Source: Bacteroidota bacterium
Lineage (GTDB): Bacteria > Bacteroidota > Bacteroidia > 2-12-FULL-35-15
Reading direction: 5' to 3'
Length of the DNA: 64,000 nt
NCBI GenBank assembly: GCA_005772895.1
Contig: SXIH01000055.1
Coordinates: 62,001 to 126,000, forward strand
The position numbers were made by a program, and so were the translations under genes. Of this stretch, positions 6,545 to 18,900 are shown piece after piece (the stretch's first letter is position 1; each line of letters starts with the position of its first letter). A model generated the notes under the pieces. That model was not told the DNA's origin and searched no databases. It was given only the letters and a program-made list of their open reading frames with translations.

Positions 6545-7666
6545 CTATTGTACGATAATTTTTCCTTCCTGAACGTTTTTATTTTTATCAGTAATATTAA
6601 AATAATAAATCCCTTTTGCTTTTCCTGTTAGATCAATCGAACAAGAATTATTATCAGAAGTTGTTTTCAAAACACTTTTTCCTAATGCATCAAAAATTTC
6701 TATAGTACTTTCATTTTCTAAATTAGAAAATAAAAATTTTCCTGTACTTGGATTCGGAGAAACAATAATTTTATTTTCATCCGCATGCTCATCAATACCA
6801 GTTCCGGAAACCCAAAAGTTCCAAACAGCGGAATAGCCGCTAATGTTCCCACCATTGTTGCAATTCACCCGCCAATAATATTTATTGCCGGCTAAAAGTC
6901 CGGTTACGGTATATTGATTTGTTCCCACATCCAACGATTTGTATGTAGTTGCAAAAGTAGAATCCAAAGAAACTTGCACATGATAAATTATTCCATCACT
7001 AGGTGCAAACCATTTTAAAACTCTGGCAGTAGAAGCGCTGGATGAACCCGACAAAGGTGTATTTAATAATGGAATACTGGCAGCAGTATCATTGGAGCCA
7101 ACATAGGAAACAAACATTTCAATTTTATCAAAAGGGTTATCATTTATATCTCTTGGTGCATTTACAATCGTATCAACATAATTCATTCCGGCAACAACTC
7201 TTCCATAAACCGAATACAATCCATTTAACCAAGCTGCAGGTGCTACACAAATAAAAAATTGTGAATTGGCACTGTTAGGATCAGTATCTCTTGCCGCAGA
7301 AAGTATTCCTCTTAAATGTTTTGCTACAGTGAATTCTGCGTTTACTGTTGGTTGAGTGCTATCACCCAAGCCCCAGGTAGATATAGGTCCGCTTCTGGAA
7401 TTAGGGTCTCCACCCTGGATCATAAATCCCGGAATTACACGGTGAAAAGCGGTGCTGTCGTAAAATTGATAACTCACCAGACTGTCAAAATTATTTACAT
7501 GCAAAGGTGCAATGGCCGGAAAAAGTTCAACTCGTGTAATTCCGAGTGTATCACCTAAACGTTTGGTGAGAATATCGTATTGAGGTTTGCCTGTAAACAT
7601 TCTGGATTGTGAGAAGCTGAATATTGCAGAACAAATAAAAGTTAAAAGTAGTAGGTGTTTTTTCAT
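6545..7666 (-). CDS. Secreted cyclophilin-type peptidyl-prolyl isomerase with T9SS type A tail
   Basis: A 373-residue protein. After the signal peptide (LLLLTFICSAIFSFSQ) comes a cyclophilin domain at about residues 25-190, with FHRVIPGFMIQGGDP, the family's active-site segment containing the catalytic Arg, then NSQFFICVAP. This type catalyses cis-trans isomerisation of prolyl bonds. A fibronectin-like segment follows (about 200-290, YHVQVSLDST through NKYYWRVNCNNGG), then a T9SS type A sorting domain (VSPNPSTGKFLF to the closing GKIIVQ). The combination implies a folding helper sent out of the cell by the type IX system rather than a periplasmic one. I take the ATG before the signal peptide; 13 further codons upstream are open but not signal-like. 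Confidence 0.9.
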   Translation of the reverse strand: MKKHLLLLTFICSAIFSFSQSRMFTGKPQYDILTKRLGDTLGITRVELFPAIAPLHVNNFDSLVSYQFYDSTAFHRVIPGFMIQGGDPNSRSGPISTWGLGDSTQPTVNAEFTVAKHLRGILSAARDTDPNSANSQFFICVAPAAWLNGLYSVYGRVVAGMNYVDTIVNAPRDINDNPFDKIEMFVSYVGSNDTAASIPLLNTPLSGSSSASTARVLKWFAPSDGIIYHVQVSLDSTFATTYKSLDVGTNQYTVTGLLAGNKYYWRVNCNNGGNISGYSAVWNFWVSGTGIDEHADENKIIVSPNPSTGKFLFSNLENESTIEIFDALGKSVLKTTSDNNSCSIDLTGKAKGIYYFNITDKNKNVQEGKIIVQ

Positions 7667-7797
7667 GAAGTAAATATAGGGAAAGTGAGAAACGAAAACA
7701 AGCATTTAAAGGAAACGAAACCCATATTTTTTAGTTAAAGAGAAATCATTTTATTACTTTTGAATACTAAACTGGTAAAGCAATTTATCAGAAAAAT

Positions 7798-7870
7798 AGT
7801 CCTGTAGTTTAAAGGATAGAACAGTTGATTCATAATCTTCAGGCGGAGGGTTCGAATCCCCCCGGGAGGG
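7798..7870 (+). tRNA. tRNA-like sequence with CAT anticodon, probably a pseudogene
   Basis: The D arm GTTT-AAAGGATA-GAAC, an anticodon loop TTCATAA (anticodon CAT) and the T loop TTCGAAT are in the right order and spacing for a tRNA. However, every other stem has faults: two mismatches at the top of the acceptor stem, two T-T oppositions in the anticodon stem, and one A-C in the T stem. No CCA is encoded. It is probably a decayed or duplicated tRNA copy rather than a working gene, and it sits beside an OLD-family nuclease gene, a place where mobile genes often insert. Confidence 0.4.
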
Positions 7871-7897
7871 TAAATATCAAAATTTTGCGCTCCCGGG
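7861..7897. repeat. Perfect CCCGGGAG/CTCCCGGG inverted repeat
   Basis: CCCGGGAG at 7861-7868 and CTCCCGGG at 7890-7897 are exact inverses separated by 21 AT-rich bases. The left arm overlaps the 3' end of the tRNA-like sequence. The pair lies about 30 bp beyond the stop codon of the OLD nuclease and could serve as a terminator stem, although no clear T run follows on either side. Confidence 0.5.
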
Positions 7898-7924
7898 AAT
7901 TCGTAACTATTTCTTTAAAGTGGC

Positions 7925-9745
7925 TCAATTTGCCATACCAGGTCTTAGTTTGGCTATTTCTAACGCACTTATTTTGGCAAGCACTTTTGATAGATTATCC
8001 TTTGTCTCATCGTCCAAAGTCTCAATAAAACATTTTATTTTTTCAGGATCACCACAATGATACAACGCAACAATTGCATATTTTAACACTTCAACTTCTG
8101 TTATTCCTTTTAGTTTATTAGAATCGTTTTCGGATAAAAAATCTTCTAAAACAACATTGTCATTTTTATATGGGGTTTCATATTTAAATATTTTTTTTGC
8201 TTCTTCAGCCTCAAAAAAATCAGCGTATTTAGAGTAAGCCGTTTTTCCAGCTTCATCTGAATCAAGTAAAACAAGATATCTTTCAGATGATGCGATAGCA
8301 ATTGATATTAAATCCTTTAATTGAGAGGCTCCTGTTCCTGGGATAAATCTAAAAGATTTGTTAATCAATGCTGAATAAGTTTGGAGCATTCTGAAAAAGT
8401 AATAGTCTGTAATTCCTTCAGTGATAATAACTGTAACATCCGTAAATCTTTCAAATCCTGCTTTCAAATGTAATGCACGAAAAAGGGGCGTCCAAGCTCC
8501 TTCATTCATTGTAACCCCAGCTTTATTAAAATTCTTTATAAAAACTTTATGCCCATCTCTTTTAGCAATTTTTACACAAGCCACGTTAATAATATCAGGG
8601 TCTAATAAATCTTCTGAATGGGTTCCAAAGATTATAGGATTCTGTTGTTTGGATAATTCAGATAATTTGTTCAGTAAACCTTGTTGAGCAGTTGAATGTA
8701 GATTAGACCCTGGCTCATCTAATAAAAATAGAGCTCCAGAATTTTTGTAATGAAAATTGTATTTTAGTTTAATAATAAAATTGAAAAACCATCTTAAGCC
8801 TGTGCTTCTATCATTTATACTAAATTCTTTTGGGGTTTGTCCCTGAATTGAGTCAATTATTTTTATAGTGAATTCCGGAACACCTTCAGCATTATTTGGT
8901 CTATATTTTATATTAAGAGAAAGATTTCCAAAATTGTCATCTGATGGAGCCTTTCCATCTTGACTTAATCTTTTCCATTCTGTCATGATATCATTATTCA
9001 ACTGTTGATTTATAGCATTTATAACACTTCCCTGCTTATCACTTTGATCTTCTAGTGCTAAAAAATTCTCAATAGTATATTCTTCTCCAATAGTTTTTTT
9101 TGTTGCATTTTTGAAAATTTCTTGCAGCAAATCTCTCCATTCTTTATTCTTACTGGTGTCTTTACCATCCAAATAAGTTTTAGGAATTGTAATTGGGTGA
9201 TCAATTTCGTTTTCAAAGGTTTTAAAATATAAAATGTGTGGAGTGTGATCATATAAAACTTCTGCAAATTTTTGATTTTGTTCATCTGGAATTTTTACGC
9301 CTTCAACAAAATATCTAGTTGCAACAACCCCATCATCTCCTCTTTTTAATTCACGACAAAGCGTAATGGGGATTATTTTTTCAAAATCTTGGCTAAGATG
9401 ACTTAGCATTTGACTTTCAACTTCACCTCCTCTTGGAAGTCCTATTTTATCAGCTATATCATCAATTTCCTCTTTTCTTTCAAGTAAAATATCTGCTTTT
9501 ATATAGCTTGTTTTAGTTTCTCTTCCGATATAATATTTGTTATCATAGTTTAAATGTCCTCCTGCATTATTTTTTTCTGGTGCAAAATCATCTTTCTGCT
9601 TATGAAATGCAAGTATTGCATACAAAGCTGAAGTCTTGCCGGATTCATTTATCCCAATTATTGGAATAAGTTTGTTATTATTTATATCAATAGAAGCATT
9701 TTCAATTGCTCTATAATTTTCTACCTTAAATTTTAAAAATCTCAT
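7925..9745 (-). CDS. OLD-family ATP-dependent endonuclease (AAA ATPase plus TOPRIM)
   Basis: A 606-residue protein of the OLD (overcoming lysogenization defect) type. The ABC-like ATPase half has Walker A GINESGKTS at residues 31-39 and Walker B LFLLDEPGSNLH at about 345-356, the signature of SMC/RecF-like ATPases. The C-terminal TOPRIM nuclease half has ITEGITDYYF at about 440 and the LLDSDEAGK motif at about 497. OLD proteins are DNA nucleases; P2 Old and GajA act against phages. No UvrD-like GajB partner lies next to it, so it looks like a stand-alone class 1 protein. It is flanked by a tRNA-like remnant on one side and a 220 bp AT-rich gap on the other. Recent acquisition is plausible but not shown. 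Confidence 0.88.
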   Translation of the reverse strand: MRFLKFKVENYRAIENASIDINNNKLIPIIGINESGKTSALYAILAFHKQKDDFAPEKNNAGGHLNYDNKYYIGRETKTSYIKADILLERKEEIDDIADKIGLPRGGEVESQMLSHLSQDFEKIIPITLCRELKRGDDGVVATRYFVEGVKIPDEQNQKFAEVLYDHTPHILYFKTFENEIDHPITIPKTYLDGKDTSKNKEWRDLLQEIFKNATKKTIGEEYTIENFLALEDQSDKQGSVINAINQQLNNDIMTEWKRLSQDGKAPSDDNFGNLSLNIKYRPNNAEGVPEFTIKIIDSIQGQTPKEFSINDRSTGLRWFFNFIIKLKYNFHYKNSGALFLLDEPGSNLHSTAQQGLLNKLSELSKQQNPIIFGTHSEDLLDPDIINVACVKIAKRDGHKVFIKNFNKAGVTMNEGAWTPLFRALHLKAGFERFTDVTVIITEGITDYYFFRMLQTYSALINKSFRFIPGTGASQLKDLISIAIASSERYLVLLDSDEAGKTAYSKYADFFEAEEAKKIFKYETPYKNDNVVLEDFLSENDSNKLKGITEVEVLKYAIVALYHCGDPEKIKCFIETLDDETKDNLSKVLAKISALEIAKLRPGMAN

Positions 9746-9917
9746 TTGAATGGTTTAGTTAAAATAGTTAAATATTACTCTAAGTTTTAATAACACACTA
9801 ATATATAAAATAATTGCTTGATTTTATAAGTATTATCAATATTAATCAATAAGAGAAGGTATTAGTATCGTTAATTTTCAGAACAAGGACAGAGTTATTT
9901 GGTTTTAAAAAAATAAA

Positions 9918-9950
9918 AAAAGCCCAGACATTTATCGTCTGGGCTTTTTA
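9918..9950 (-). terminator. Rho-independent terminator of the giant adhesin gene
   Basis: AAGCCCAGAC and GTCTGGGCTT pair to form a ten-base-pair stem around a short AT-rich loop. On the minus strand the stem is followed by a T run, and T-rich sequence on the plus strand suggests it could work both ways. It lies 16-48 bp past the stop codon at 9966. Confidence 0.85.
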
Positions 9951-9965
9951 TTTTTAAAATAATTT

Positions 9966-12900
9966 TTATTTCACAATAGTTACGGTACCAACATATTGAT
10001 GGTTAGCTCCTGCAAAGTCATCCACACTTACTTTCCAAACATACACATCTATTTGTGCAATTTTGTCTCCGCCATTTGCTTTTCCATCCCAACCTTTATT
10101 TAAGTCGGAAGTTTTATAAATCAGATTTCCCCATCTGTCGAAAATCATCATTTCATAAGTATCTATATCGTAACCAATAATTGTCGGACCAAAAGTATCG
10201 TTTGTTCCATCGTGGTTGGTTGGTGTAAATGCATTCGGGATATAGAATACATATTCAGGAACCACCTCAACATTGTTGTATGCGGTATCGGTACATCCAA
10301 ATGAATTTGTTACCACTTGCTGAACAACATAAACTCCTGTGTTAGGATAAATGAAACTTGGATTTTGGTCTGTGCCTGTATACAATCCTGTTTGCGGATT
10401 TGTATAAATGAAATCCCACAACCAACTAGTAGCTCCTGTAGATTGGTCAGTAAATGCAACCAATGGAGAAGAAGCAGTAGCAGGGTTTGGAGAGAAACTA
10501 AATCCTGCAGTCGGACCAGGATATACATCTATAAACGATGTATTGGTTACTGACGACACACAACCTAACGGAGTTGTAGCAGTAAGTGTTACGTTGTAAG
10601 TTCCAGGAGTTGGATATACGTGATTCACATTTGTTCCTGTTGCAGCACCACTACCATCACCAAAATTCCAAGAGAATGTAGTTCCTCCAATATTACTTAA
10701 TCCTGTAAACTGTGCGAAGAAATCTTCACAACCTGCTGTATCAGGCGCAGTCATAAATATTACTGCTAAAGGATTTACAGTTACGGTTGCAGTATCAGAA
10801 ACAGAAATTGAACAACCACCATCATTCACAGTAACAATATAATCGTAAGGTGATGAACCAAGTGGTGGACTTACAGATTGAGATGCTCCGTTAAATCCAT
10901 TGCTCCATGTATAAGTATATGGTCCACCTGTTCCACCAATTGCAGAAGCAGAAATAGTAACAAAACTTCCTTCACAAACTGTAACGTCAGTTGCAAAAAC
11001 AGCTATTTGTGGATTTACATAAACCGTTGTTGAAGTTGATGTAGAAGCACATCCATTGGCATCTACCACGGCAACTGTATAACTTGTAGTTGAAGTTGGT
11101 GTTACAACAAACGGTCCGCCCGTTGTTCCAAATGAACTAGGATTCCATACATAAGTATATGGTGCTGTTCCGCCTGAACCTGCTCCGTAAATCTGAGCCA
11201 ACTGTCCGATACAAATTGTATCGCTAGGCGCACCAATTACACTTAAAGGACTTGGTTCGTTTAATACAACAGAACCGGAAACTGTACATCCGTTTGCATC
11301 AGTAACAATTACGTTGTAAACACCAGCAGGTAATCCTGTTGCTGTTACAGCAGTTTGTGTTCCCGGTGACCAAGCGTATGTATATAAAGGTTGTCCGCCA
11401 GTTACCAAAACAGTAACATCACCGTTTGATAATCCATTACATGATGGCATGTTAGAAGTAAATCCTGAAATTGTTGGACCGGCAACATCAGAAAGGACAA
11501 CTGTTGTATCAGCAGTACATCCATTTGCATCTGTTACAATTGCCATATAAGTTCCTGCAGGTAATGAAATAGCAATGGCTGTAGTTTGTGTTGAAGGATC
11601 GTTCCACAAATAAGTAAAGCCCGGTGTTCCACCTGTTGGTGTAACTGAAACAAATCCGTTTGAGTTACCACATGTACTTGGGTTTGTAATTGTTGTAAGA
11701 GTAATAGGTGGTGGTTCAGAAATAGTATAAGTCATTACTTGAGAACAACCATTTAAATCGGTTACAGTTACCTGATATGAACCTGCAACTAAATTTGTTA
11801 CAGTTGAACTTGCTCCCACTGAAGGAATCCAATCGTAAGTATATCCCGGAGTTCCGCCTGTTACACTTATTGTAATTTGTCCGTTGTTGCCACCACTACA
11901 AGAAACATTTGTTTGTGAAACAAGATTTATATTTATTGCAGTTGGTTCTGTAACTATAGCAACAGCAACACTTGTACAACCGTTTGCATCGGTAGTAGTA
12001 ACCGAATAAGTTTGAGCACATAATCCTGTAGCAGTAGTTGTAGTTTGTAAACCTACATCATTCCACAAATATGTGTATGGTCCTGTTCCGCCACCGGCAA
12101 GCACTGTAGCAGCTCCGTCACAAGCTAAATTACAAGTTGTACTAACTGTAGAAATAATTCCGCTGATCAATGGAGTAGGTTCAGCAATGCTCACAGGAAT
12201 AGAAGCTGTACAACCAGCACCATCTGTAACAACAAATGAATACGTTCCACCGGATAAGTTATTTGCAAAAGTTCCGGTTTGAACAGGAGTTGTTGTCCAG
12301 CTGCTTGTATAAGGTAAAGTTCCACCGGAGATTGCACCTTGAGCGCTTCCGTTTGCAGCACCTGCACAAGTAACATCAGTACTTGTAACAATAGAAACAA
12401 CCGGTCCTGTATTATCATTTACGTTTGCTGTTCCTGTTACAATACAACCACTATTATCAGTAATAGAAATAGTATACACTCCGGCATTTAAAGATGTTGC
12501 ACAAATTGTTGTTTGAGTTCCCGGATCGTTCCACGAAAAAGCAAATGGTGGTGAACCACCCGTTATAGAAGCACAAGCACTTCCGTTGGCTGCACCACAA
12601 TCAGAGTTAGTTGTTGTTGTTGTTACAGCAAGTACTGTTGGTTCGGTAATCACTACCGAATTAATTGCAGTACATCCATTCGCATCTGTTACAGTTAAGT
12701 TCTGAGGACCTGCACACAATGCTAATATGGTTGGTGTAGTTTGTAAAGATGGTGTCCACATAAAAGTATATGGTCCTGTACCACCTGTATAAACAGCTGT
12801 TGCCTGAGCATCACATGCACCAAAACAACTTACGATTGTATTATTAATTGTTGCAACCAATGGATTTGGTTCTGTTATAAGAACTGTAGTTGATGCTGTA

Positions 12901-15900
12901 CAACCATTCACATCTGTAACAACAACAGTATAAGTTGCAGCACATAAATTATTTACAGAAGCACCTGCAGTTCCACCCGGATTCCAGATAAAACTGAAAG
13001 GAGCTGTACCGCCTGTTACACCTGCAGAAGCAAATCCATCACAAGCACCAAAACATGAATTATGTCCAACACTTGTAATGTTTACTGTTAATGAAATCGG
13101 ACTTATTATTGTTGCAGTAGCCGTTGCAGTACAACCATTCGCATCTGTTGTTGAAACGGTATATGAACCTGAACACAATGCTGTAGCAGTTGGTGTTGAT
13201 TGTCCTGATGGAGTCCACAAATAAGTGATAGGTCCGGTTCCTGCAGAAAGACTAACTGTTGCAGTTCCATCACACATTCCACTACAAGAAACATTTGTTG
13301 TAGTTGTTGTAGCAATAATTGCAGGAGGATTTGTTAATGTAGCATTTGTAAGAGTAATACAACCATTCGCATCAGTTACTTGCAATGAATATGTTCCAGC
13401 AGTAACTCCTGTTAAGAAACTTGTTGTTGCTCCACCTGGCGACCATAAATAAGAGTAACCAATTGTTCCACCAGTTGTTGATGAAGTAATATTTCCGTTA
13501 GCAGAACCAAAACAAACAGGGTCGGTTGAAGTTAATGCTGTTACAAGTAATGCCGGTTCTGTAATGGTTACCGAAGTTGTAGCAACACAACCATTCACAT
13601 CGGTTGCGGTAAGTGTATAAGTTCCTGCTCCTAAGTTTGTAGCAGTTGGTAATGTTTGAGCATCTGACCATAAGAATGTAAACGGACTAGTACCACCACT
13701 TACAGTAACAGTTGCATTTCCATCTGTTAATCCATTACAAGAAACGTTTGTAAAACTAAATACAGTAGCAGTTGGTCCGGCTAAATTGTTAACCGTAACA
13801 GAAGTATTTTGTGAACAAGAGTTTGCATCTGTCACTGTTACAACATAAGTGTTAGCTGCTAAACCAGTAGCAGTAGCGCCTGTTTGAACAGGAGTAGTAC
13901 TCCATGAATAAGTATATGGTCCAACACCACCTCCAACAGTTACAGTTGCGCTACCATTTGGTAAACCACAATTTGCATCAACAGTAGTTGTGCTTAATGT
14001 CATTGGTGCCGGTTGTGTAATTGTAGTTGATACAGGTTTTGTACAACCATTCGCATCTGTAATTGTACAAGTATAAGAACCCGCAGTTAATCCAAATGCT
14101 GTTTGAGTTGTTTGTGCAGTTGGCATCCATAAGTAAGTATATGGTCCAACACCGCCAGTTGCAGTAACCGTTGAGCTTCCGGTATTTGTTCCAAAACAAG
14201 TTACGTTAGTATTAATAAATGAACCTGCAAGAATTGTAGGCTCAGTAATGATTGTTGATGCCGTTGCAATACAACCATTTCCATCAGTAACAGTTACAGT
14301 ATATGATCCCGGTCCTAAATTTATTGCAGTAACAGTTGTTTGTGCTGAAGGGCTCCAAGAATAAGTATATGGAGGAGTTGCTCCTGCACTCATTGAAACA
14401 GTTGCGTTTCCATCAGCGTTACCTGTACAAGAAACATTGTTGCTGGTAACAGAAGCTGTTCCACCAGGATTTGATCCAACACTTTGAGTTGCACTTTGAG
14501 TACAACCATTTGCATCAGTAACAACAACTGTATAATTTCCTGCTGTTATTGCACTTTGAGTTGAGGTGGTTTGTCCGGATGGTGTCCACAGATAAGTATA
14601 AATTGGTGTTCCGCCTGTTGCAACAACTGATGTAGAACCATCTGCTGCAGTACAAATTGCATTAACTGCTGAAGTTGTTAAAGCCAATACTGGTGGTTGT
14701 GTTATCGTAAAAGGAATATTTACTGAACAACCATTCGCATCGTTTATAACAATTGTGTGAGCTCCTGCAGATAAACTTCCAAATGTAGAAGTAGCAACAA
14801 ATGCACCTCCATCAAGAGAATAAGTATAAGCTGTAGTTCCACCGATAGCAGTAACAGTAACCGATCCGTTGTTAGCTCCAAAACAAGTAATGTTTGTTTG
14901 AGAACTTATTGACCCTGCTAATATTGTTGGTTGAGTAATAGTAAATGGAACAGTAACAGTACAACCGTTTCCATCTTGTGCTGTAACAGTATACGATCCT
15001 GCTGTTAATCCAGCAAATGTTCCGCTTGCTACAAATGGTCCACCATTGAAAGAATAAGTATAAGCAGGAACAGAGCCACTTGCTGTAACTGTTGCGCTTC
15101 CGTTATTTCCTCCATTACAACTAACGTTTGTAGTTGCAAGCGATGTTGTTAATCCGCTTAAATCATTTATTGTAACTGTTGTTGTGTTTGTACAACCATT
15201 TAAATCACTTACAGTAACTGTATATGTTGAAGCAGTAAGTCCGGTAAATGTTGTTCCTGCTTGGAACGTTGTTCCGTTTATTGAATAAGTATATGTTGGT
15301 GTTCCACTCGCACCTGTTGCAGTGATTGATCCGTTTGACGCACCACAAGTAGCGTGCACCACAGTTGCAGAAACAGTAACCTGAGTTGGTTGTGTAATTA
15401 TAACAGTAACAGTAGATGTACAACTGTTAGCATCAGTAACAGTAACAGTATAAGTAGCAGCAGTCAAACCATTAAATGTTCCACTCGATTGCGGAGTTCC
15501 CGCATTTAATGTATACATATATGTTGGAGTTCCACCAGCTCCTGCAATTGTTACACTGCCTGTGTTTCCACCAAAACAAGGAACGTTAGCCTGAGAAGAA
15601 ATAGAAGCGGTAACTGGTGTTGGTTGCGTAATGGTAATAGGAACTGTAGTTGTACAACCATTCAAATCTTGAACAGTTACAGTATAAGAACCTGCAGTTA
15701 AAGATGAAAAAGTGCCACTTGCAACAAACGTAACACCGTTGATAGAATAAGTATATGTTGGAGTTCCATTTGAACCTAATACAGTAACACTTCCGGTATT
15801 TGCTCCATTACAAAGAACGTTTGTCTGTGCAGTAATAGCAGCTGTTAAAGCAGCAGGCTGAGTAATTGTTACTGGAACAGAAACCGTACAACCATTTGCA

Positions 15901-18900
15901 TCTTGCGCAATAACAGTATAGTTTCCTGCAGCTAAAGAACCAAATGTTCCGCTAGCAAAATAAGTAACTCCGGCATTAATAGAATAAGTATAAGGACCAG
16001 TAGAACCCGATGCTGTAACAGTTACAGAACCATTTGTTCCGCCAAAACAACTCACATTTGTTTGTGCAGTAATAGAAGCGGTTAAACCGGAAAGGTCTGC
16101 AATAGTTGTTGAAGAAGTTGCAGTACAACCATTCGCATCGGTAACTGTAACAGTATAAGTTGATGCAGCTAAACCAGAAGCAGTAGAAGCACTTCCACCA
16201 CTTGGCGACCAAGAATAGGAGTAAGCGGTTGTTCCACCGGATGCTGTTGCAGAAGTAGTTCCGTTAGCTAATCCGCATGTTGAACTTGTATTTGTTGTTG
16301 TAACAGAAAGTAATGTTGGTTGCGTGATTGTTGTAGTTGTTGTTCTTGTACAACCATTTGCATCTGTAATAGTAACAGTATAAGTCCCCGAACCTAAACC
16401 AGTTGCTGTTGCAGCGGTTCCGCCTGATGCAGCCCATAAATAAGTATAACCTGGAGTTCCTCCTCCGGCTACAACACTTGCTGTTCCATTGGTTCCGCCA
16501 AAACAAGAAACAGGAGTATTACTTGCAGTTCCTGTTATTATTGTTGGTTGTGCAATTACAGCAGTTGATGTTGCAGTACATCCGCCAACTCCTGTAACAG
16601 TAACAGTATATGTTCCGGCAACTAAACCACTAGCAGTAGCTGCAGTTCCACCGCTTGGTGCCCATGAATAAGTATAAGGAGTTACACCACCACTTCCTGT
16701 AACAGTTGCAGTTCCATTAGTTCCTGCAAAACAAGAAACCGGTGTAACTACTGTAGATGCTGATAAAAGCGGAGGTTGAGTAATTGTTGCGTTTGCAGTT
16801 ACAATACAACCAACGTTATCCGTAATAGTAACAGTATAAGTTCCGGCAGCTAAACCAGTTGCTGTTGTTCCTGTTCCACCGCTTGGTGACCATACTTGAG
16901 TATAACCGGGAGTTCCGCCAGAAATAGTTACTGATGCTGAACCGTTTGTTCCGCCAAAACAAGCAACGTTACTTATAACTGTTGTGCTTGCAGTTGGAGA
17001 TAAACTATTATTTACTGCAACAGAGTTTGTACTTGTACATCCATTGTTATCAGTAACTGTAACAGTATAAGTTGCAGCTGGCAATCCTGTTGCAGTTGCA
17101 GCAGTTCCTCCCGCAGGAGTCCATGCATAAGTATAAGGAGTTGTTCCACCGGAAACAGTTACAGATGCTTGTCCGTTAGATGCACCACAAGTTGCATTCA
17201 CAGAGCCCATCGTTAAAGTCATTCCTGTTGGTTGAGTTATTGTTGCAGAAATAGTTGATGTACAACCATTGTTTGTAGTAACAGTAACAGTATAGGTTCC
17301 AGCCGTTAATCCACTTGCAGTTGCTGTAGTGGCGCCACCTGGCGACCATAAATAAGTATAAGGTGTTGTTCCTCCTACAGGATTAACAGTGGATGAACCA
17401 TTGTTTCCACCAAAACAAGAAACGTTCACGTTTGTTGTTGTTAGTGTTGCTGGTGGAGTAACAGTAACTGTTACAGATGTAGTGCTCGTACATCCCGTAG
17501 CGGCAGTTCCAGTTACAGTATATGTTGTAGTTGATCCAGGATTAGCAGTTACAGTTGCACCGGTTGTAGCACTTAGTCCGGTTGCGGGCGACCAGGAATA
17601 AGTATTTGCTCCTGATACAGTTAAACTTCCGGCAATTCCAGTACAAATAGTAATAGGTGAAACTGAAAGAACCGGCAATGGATTTACTGTAACAATCACA
17701 GTAGTAGTATTTGTACATCCTGCCGCAGTTGTTCCTGTAACAGTATATGTTGTTGTAGCAACAGGGTTAGCCGTTACCGAAGTTCCTGTAGTTGCACTCA
17801 ATCCACCAGCAGGAGCCCATGTATAAGTTGAAGCCCCTGAAGCAGTTAATAATCCTGATAATCCTGCACAGATAGTTAGTGGTGGAACGTTTACTGTTGG
17901 TAATGGATTAACAGTAACAGTAACAGTGGTAGTATTTGTACAGCCTGTAGCAAGTGTTCCGGTAACGGTATATGTTGTTGTTCCAACAGGATTAGCAGTT
18001 ACAGAAGTTCCTGTAGTTGCACTCAATCCGGTTCCGGGAGCCCATGAATATGTTGAAGCGCCTGAAGCAGTTAACGTTCCTGGAGTTCCGGCACAAATAG
18101 CAATTGGAGGAACAGTTACTGTAGGTAAAGGATTTACAGTAATAGTTGCTACAGATGTACCTGTACAACCTGCGGAAGTTCCCGTTACTGTATAACTAGT
18201 TGTTGTTGCAGGAGAACCTGTAACACTTGTTCCTGTTGTAGAACTTAATCCTGCAGTCCAAGAATATGTTGTTGCACCTCCTGCAGTTAATGTTGCAGTT
18301 TGTCCGGCACAAATTGTAGGAGAGTTTACTGTAGTAGTAATGCTACTACCAATTGTAATTGTAGCAACTGCTGTACTTGTACATCCTAAAGAAGTTCCGG
18401 TAACTGTATAACTTGTTGTTACCGCTGGAGAACCTGTAACAGTTGAGCCTGTAGTTGAACTTAATCCAGGAGTCCAAGAATATGTTGTTGCGCCTCCTGC
18501 AGTTAATGTTGCAGTTTGTCCGGGACAAATAGTTGGTGAATTTACTGTTGTAACCGGAAGTGGATTTACTGTAACAGTAACAGTTGTAGTTCCAGTACAT
18601 CCAAGAGTTGTACCTGTAACCGTATAAGTTATTGTACCTGCAGGATTAGCAGTTACTGAAGTTCCTGTAGTTGCACTCAATCCTGTTGCAGGTGCCCATG
18701 AATAAGTTGTAGCACCGCTTGCCGTTAGTGTTCCCGGTGTTCCCGCACAAATAGTAATCGGTGGAACACTCACAACAGGATTTGGATTAACAGTAATTGT
18801 TACAGTTGCAGTTCCTGTACATCCATCAACGGAAGTTCCTGTAACTGTATAAGTAGTAGTTGAAGCCGGATTGCCAGTTACAGTAGCACCGGTTGTAGCA

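Noticed and set aside
7825-8028. 67-codon frame across the tRNA-like sequence
   Set aside because: It consists of tRNA-like and inverted-repeat sequence plus the antisense of the OLD nuclease end.
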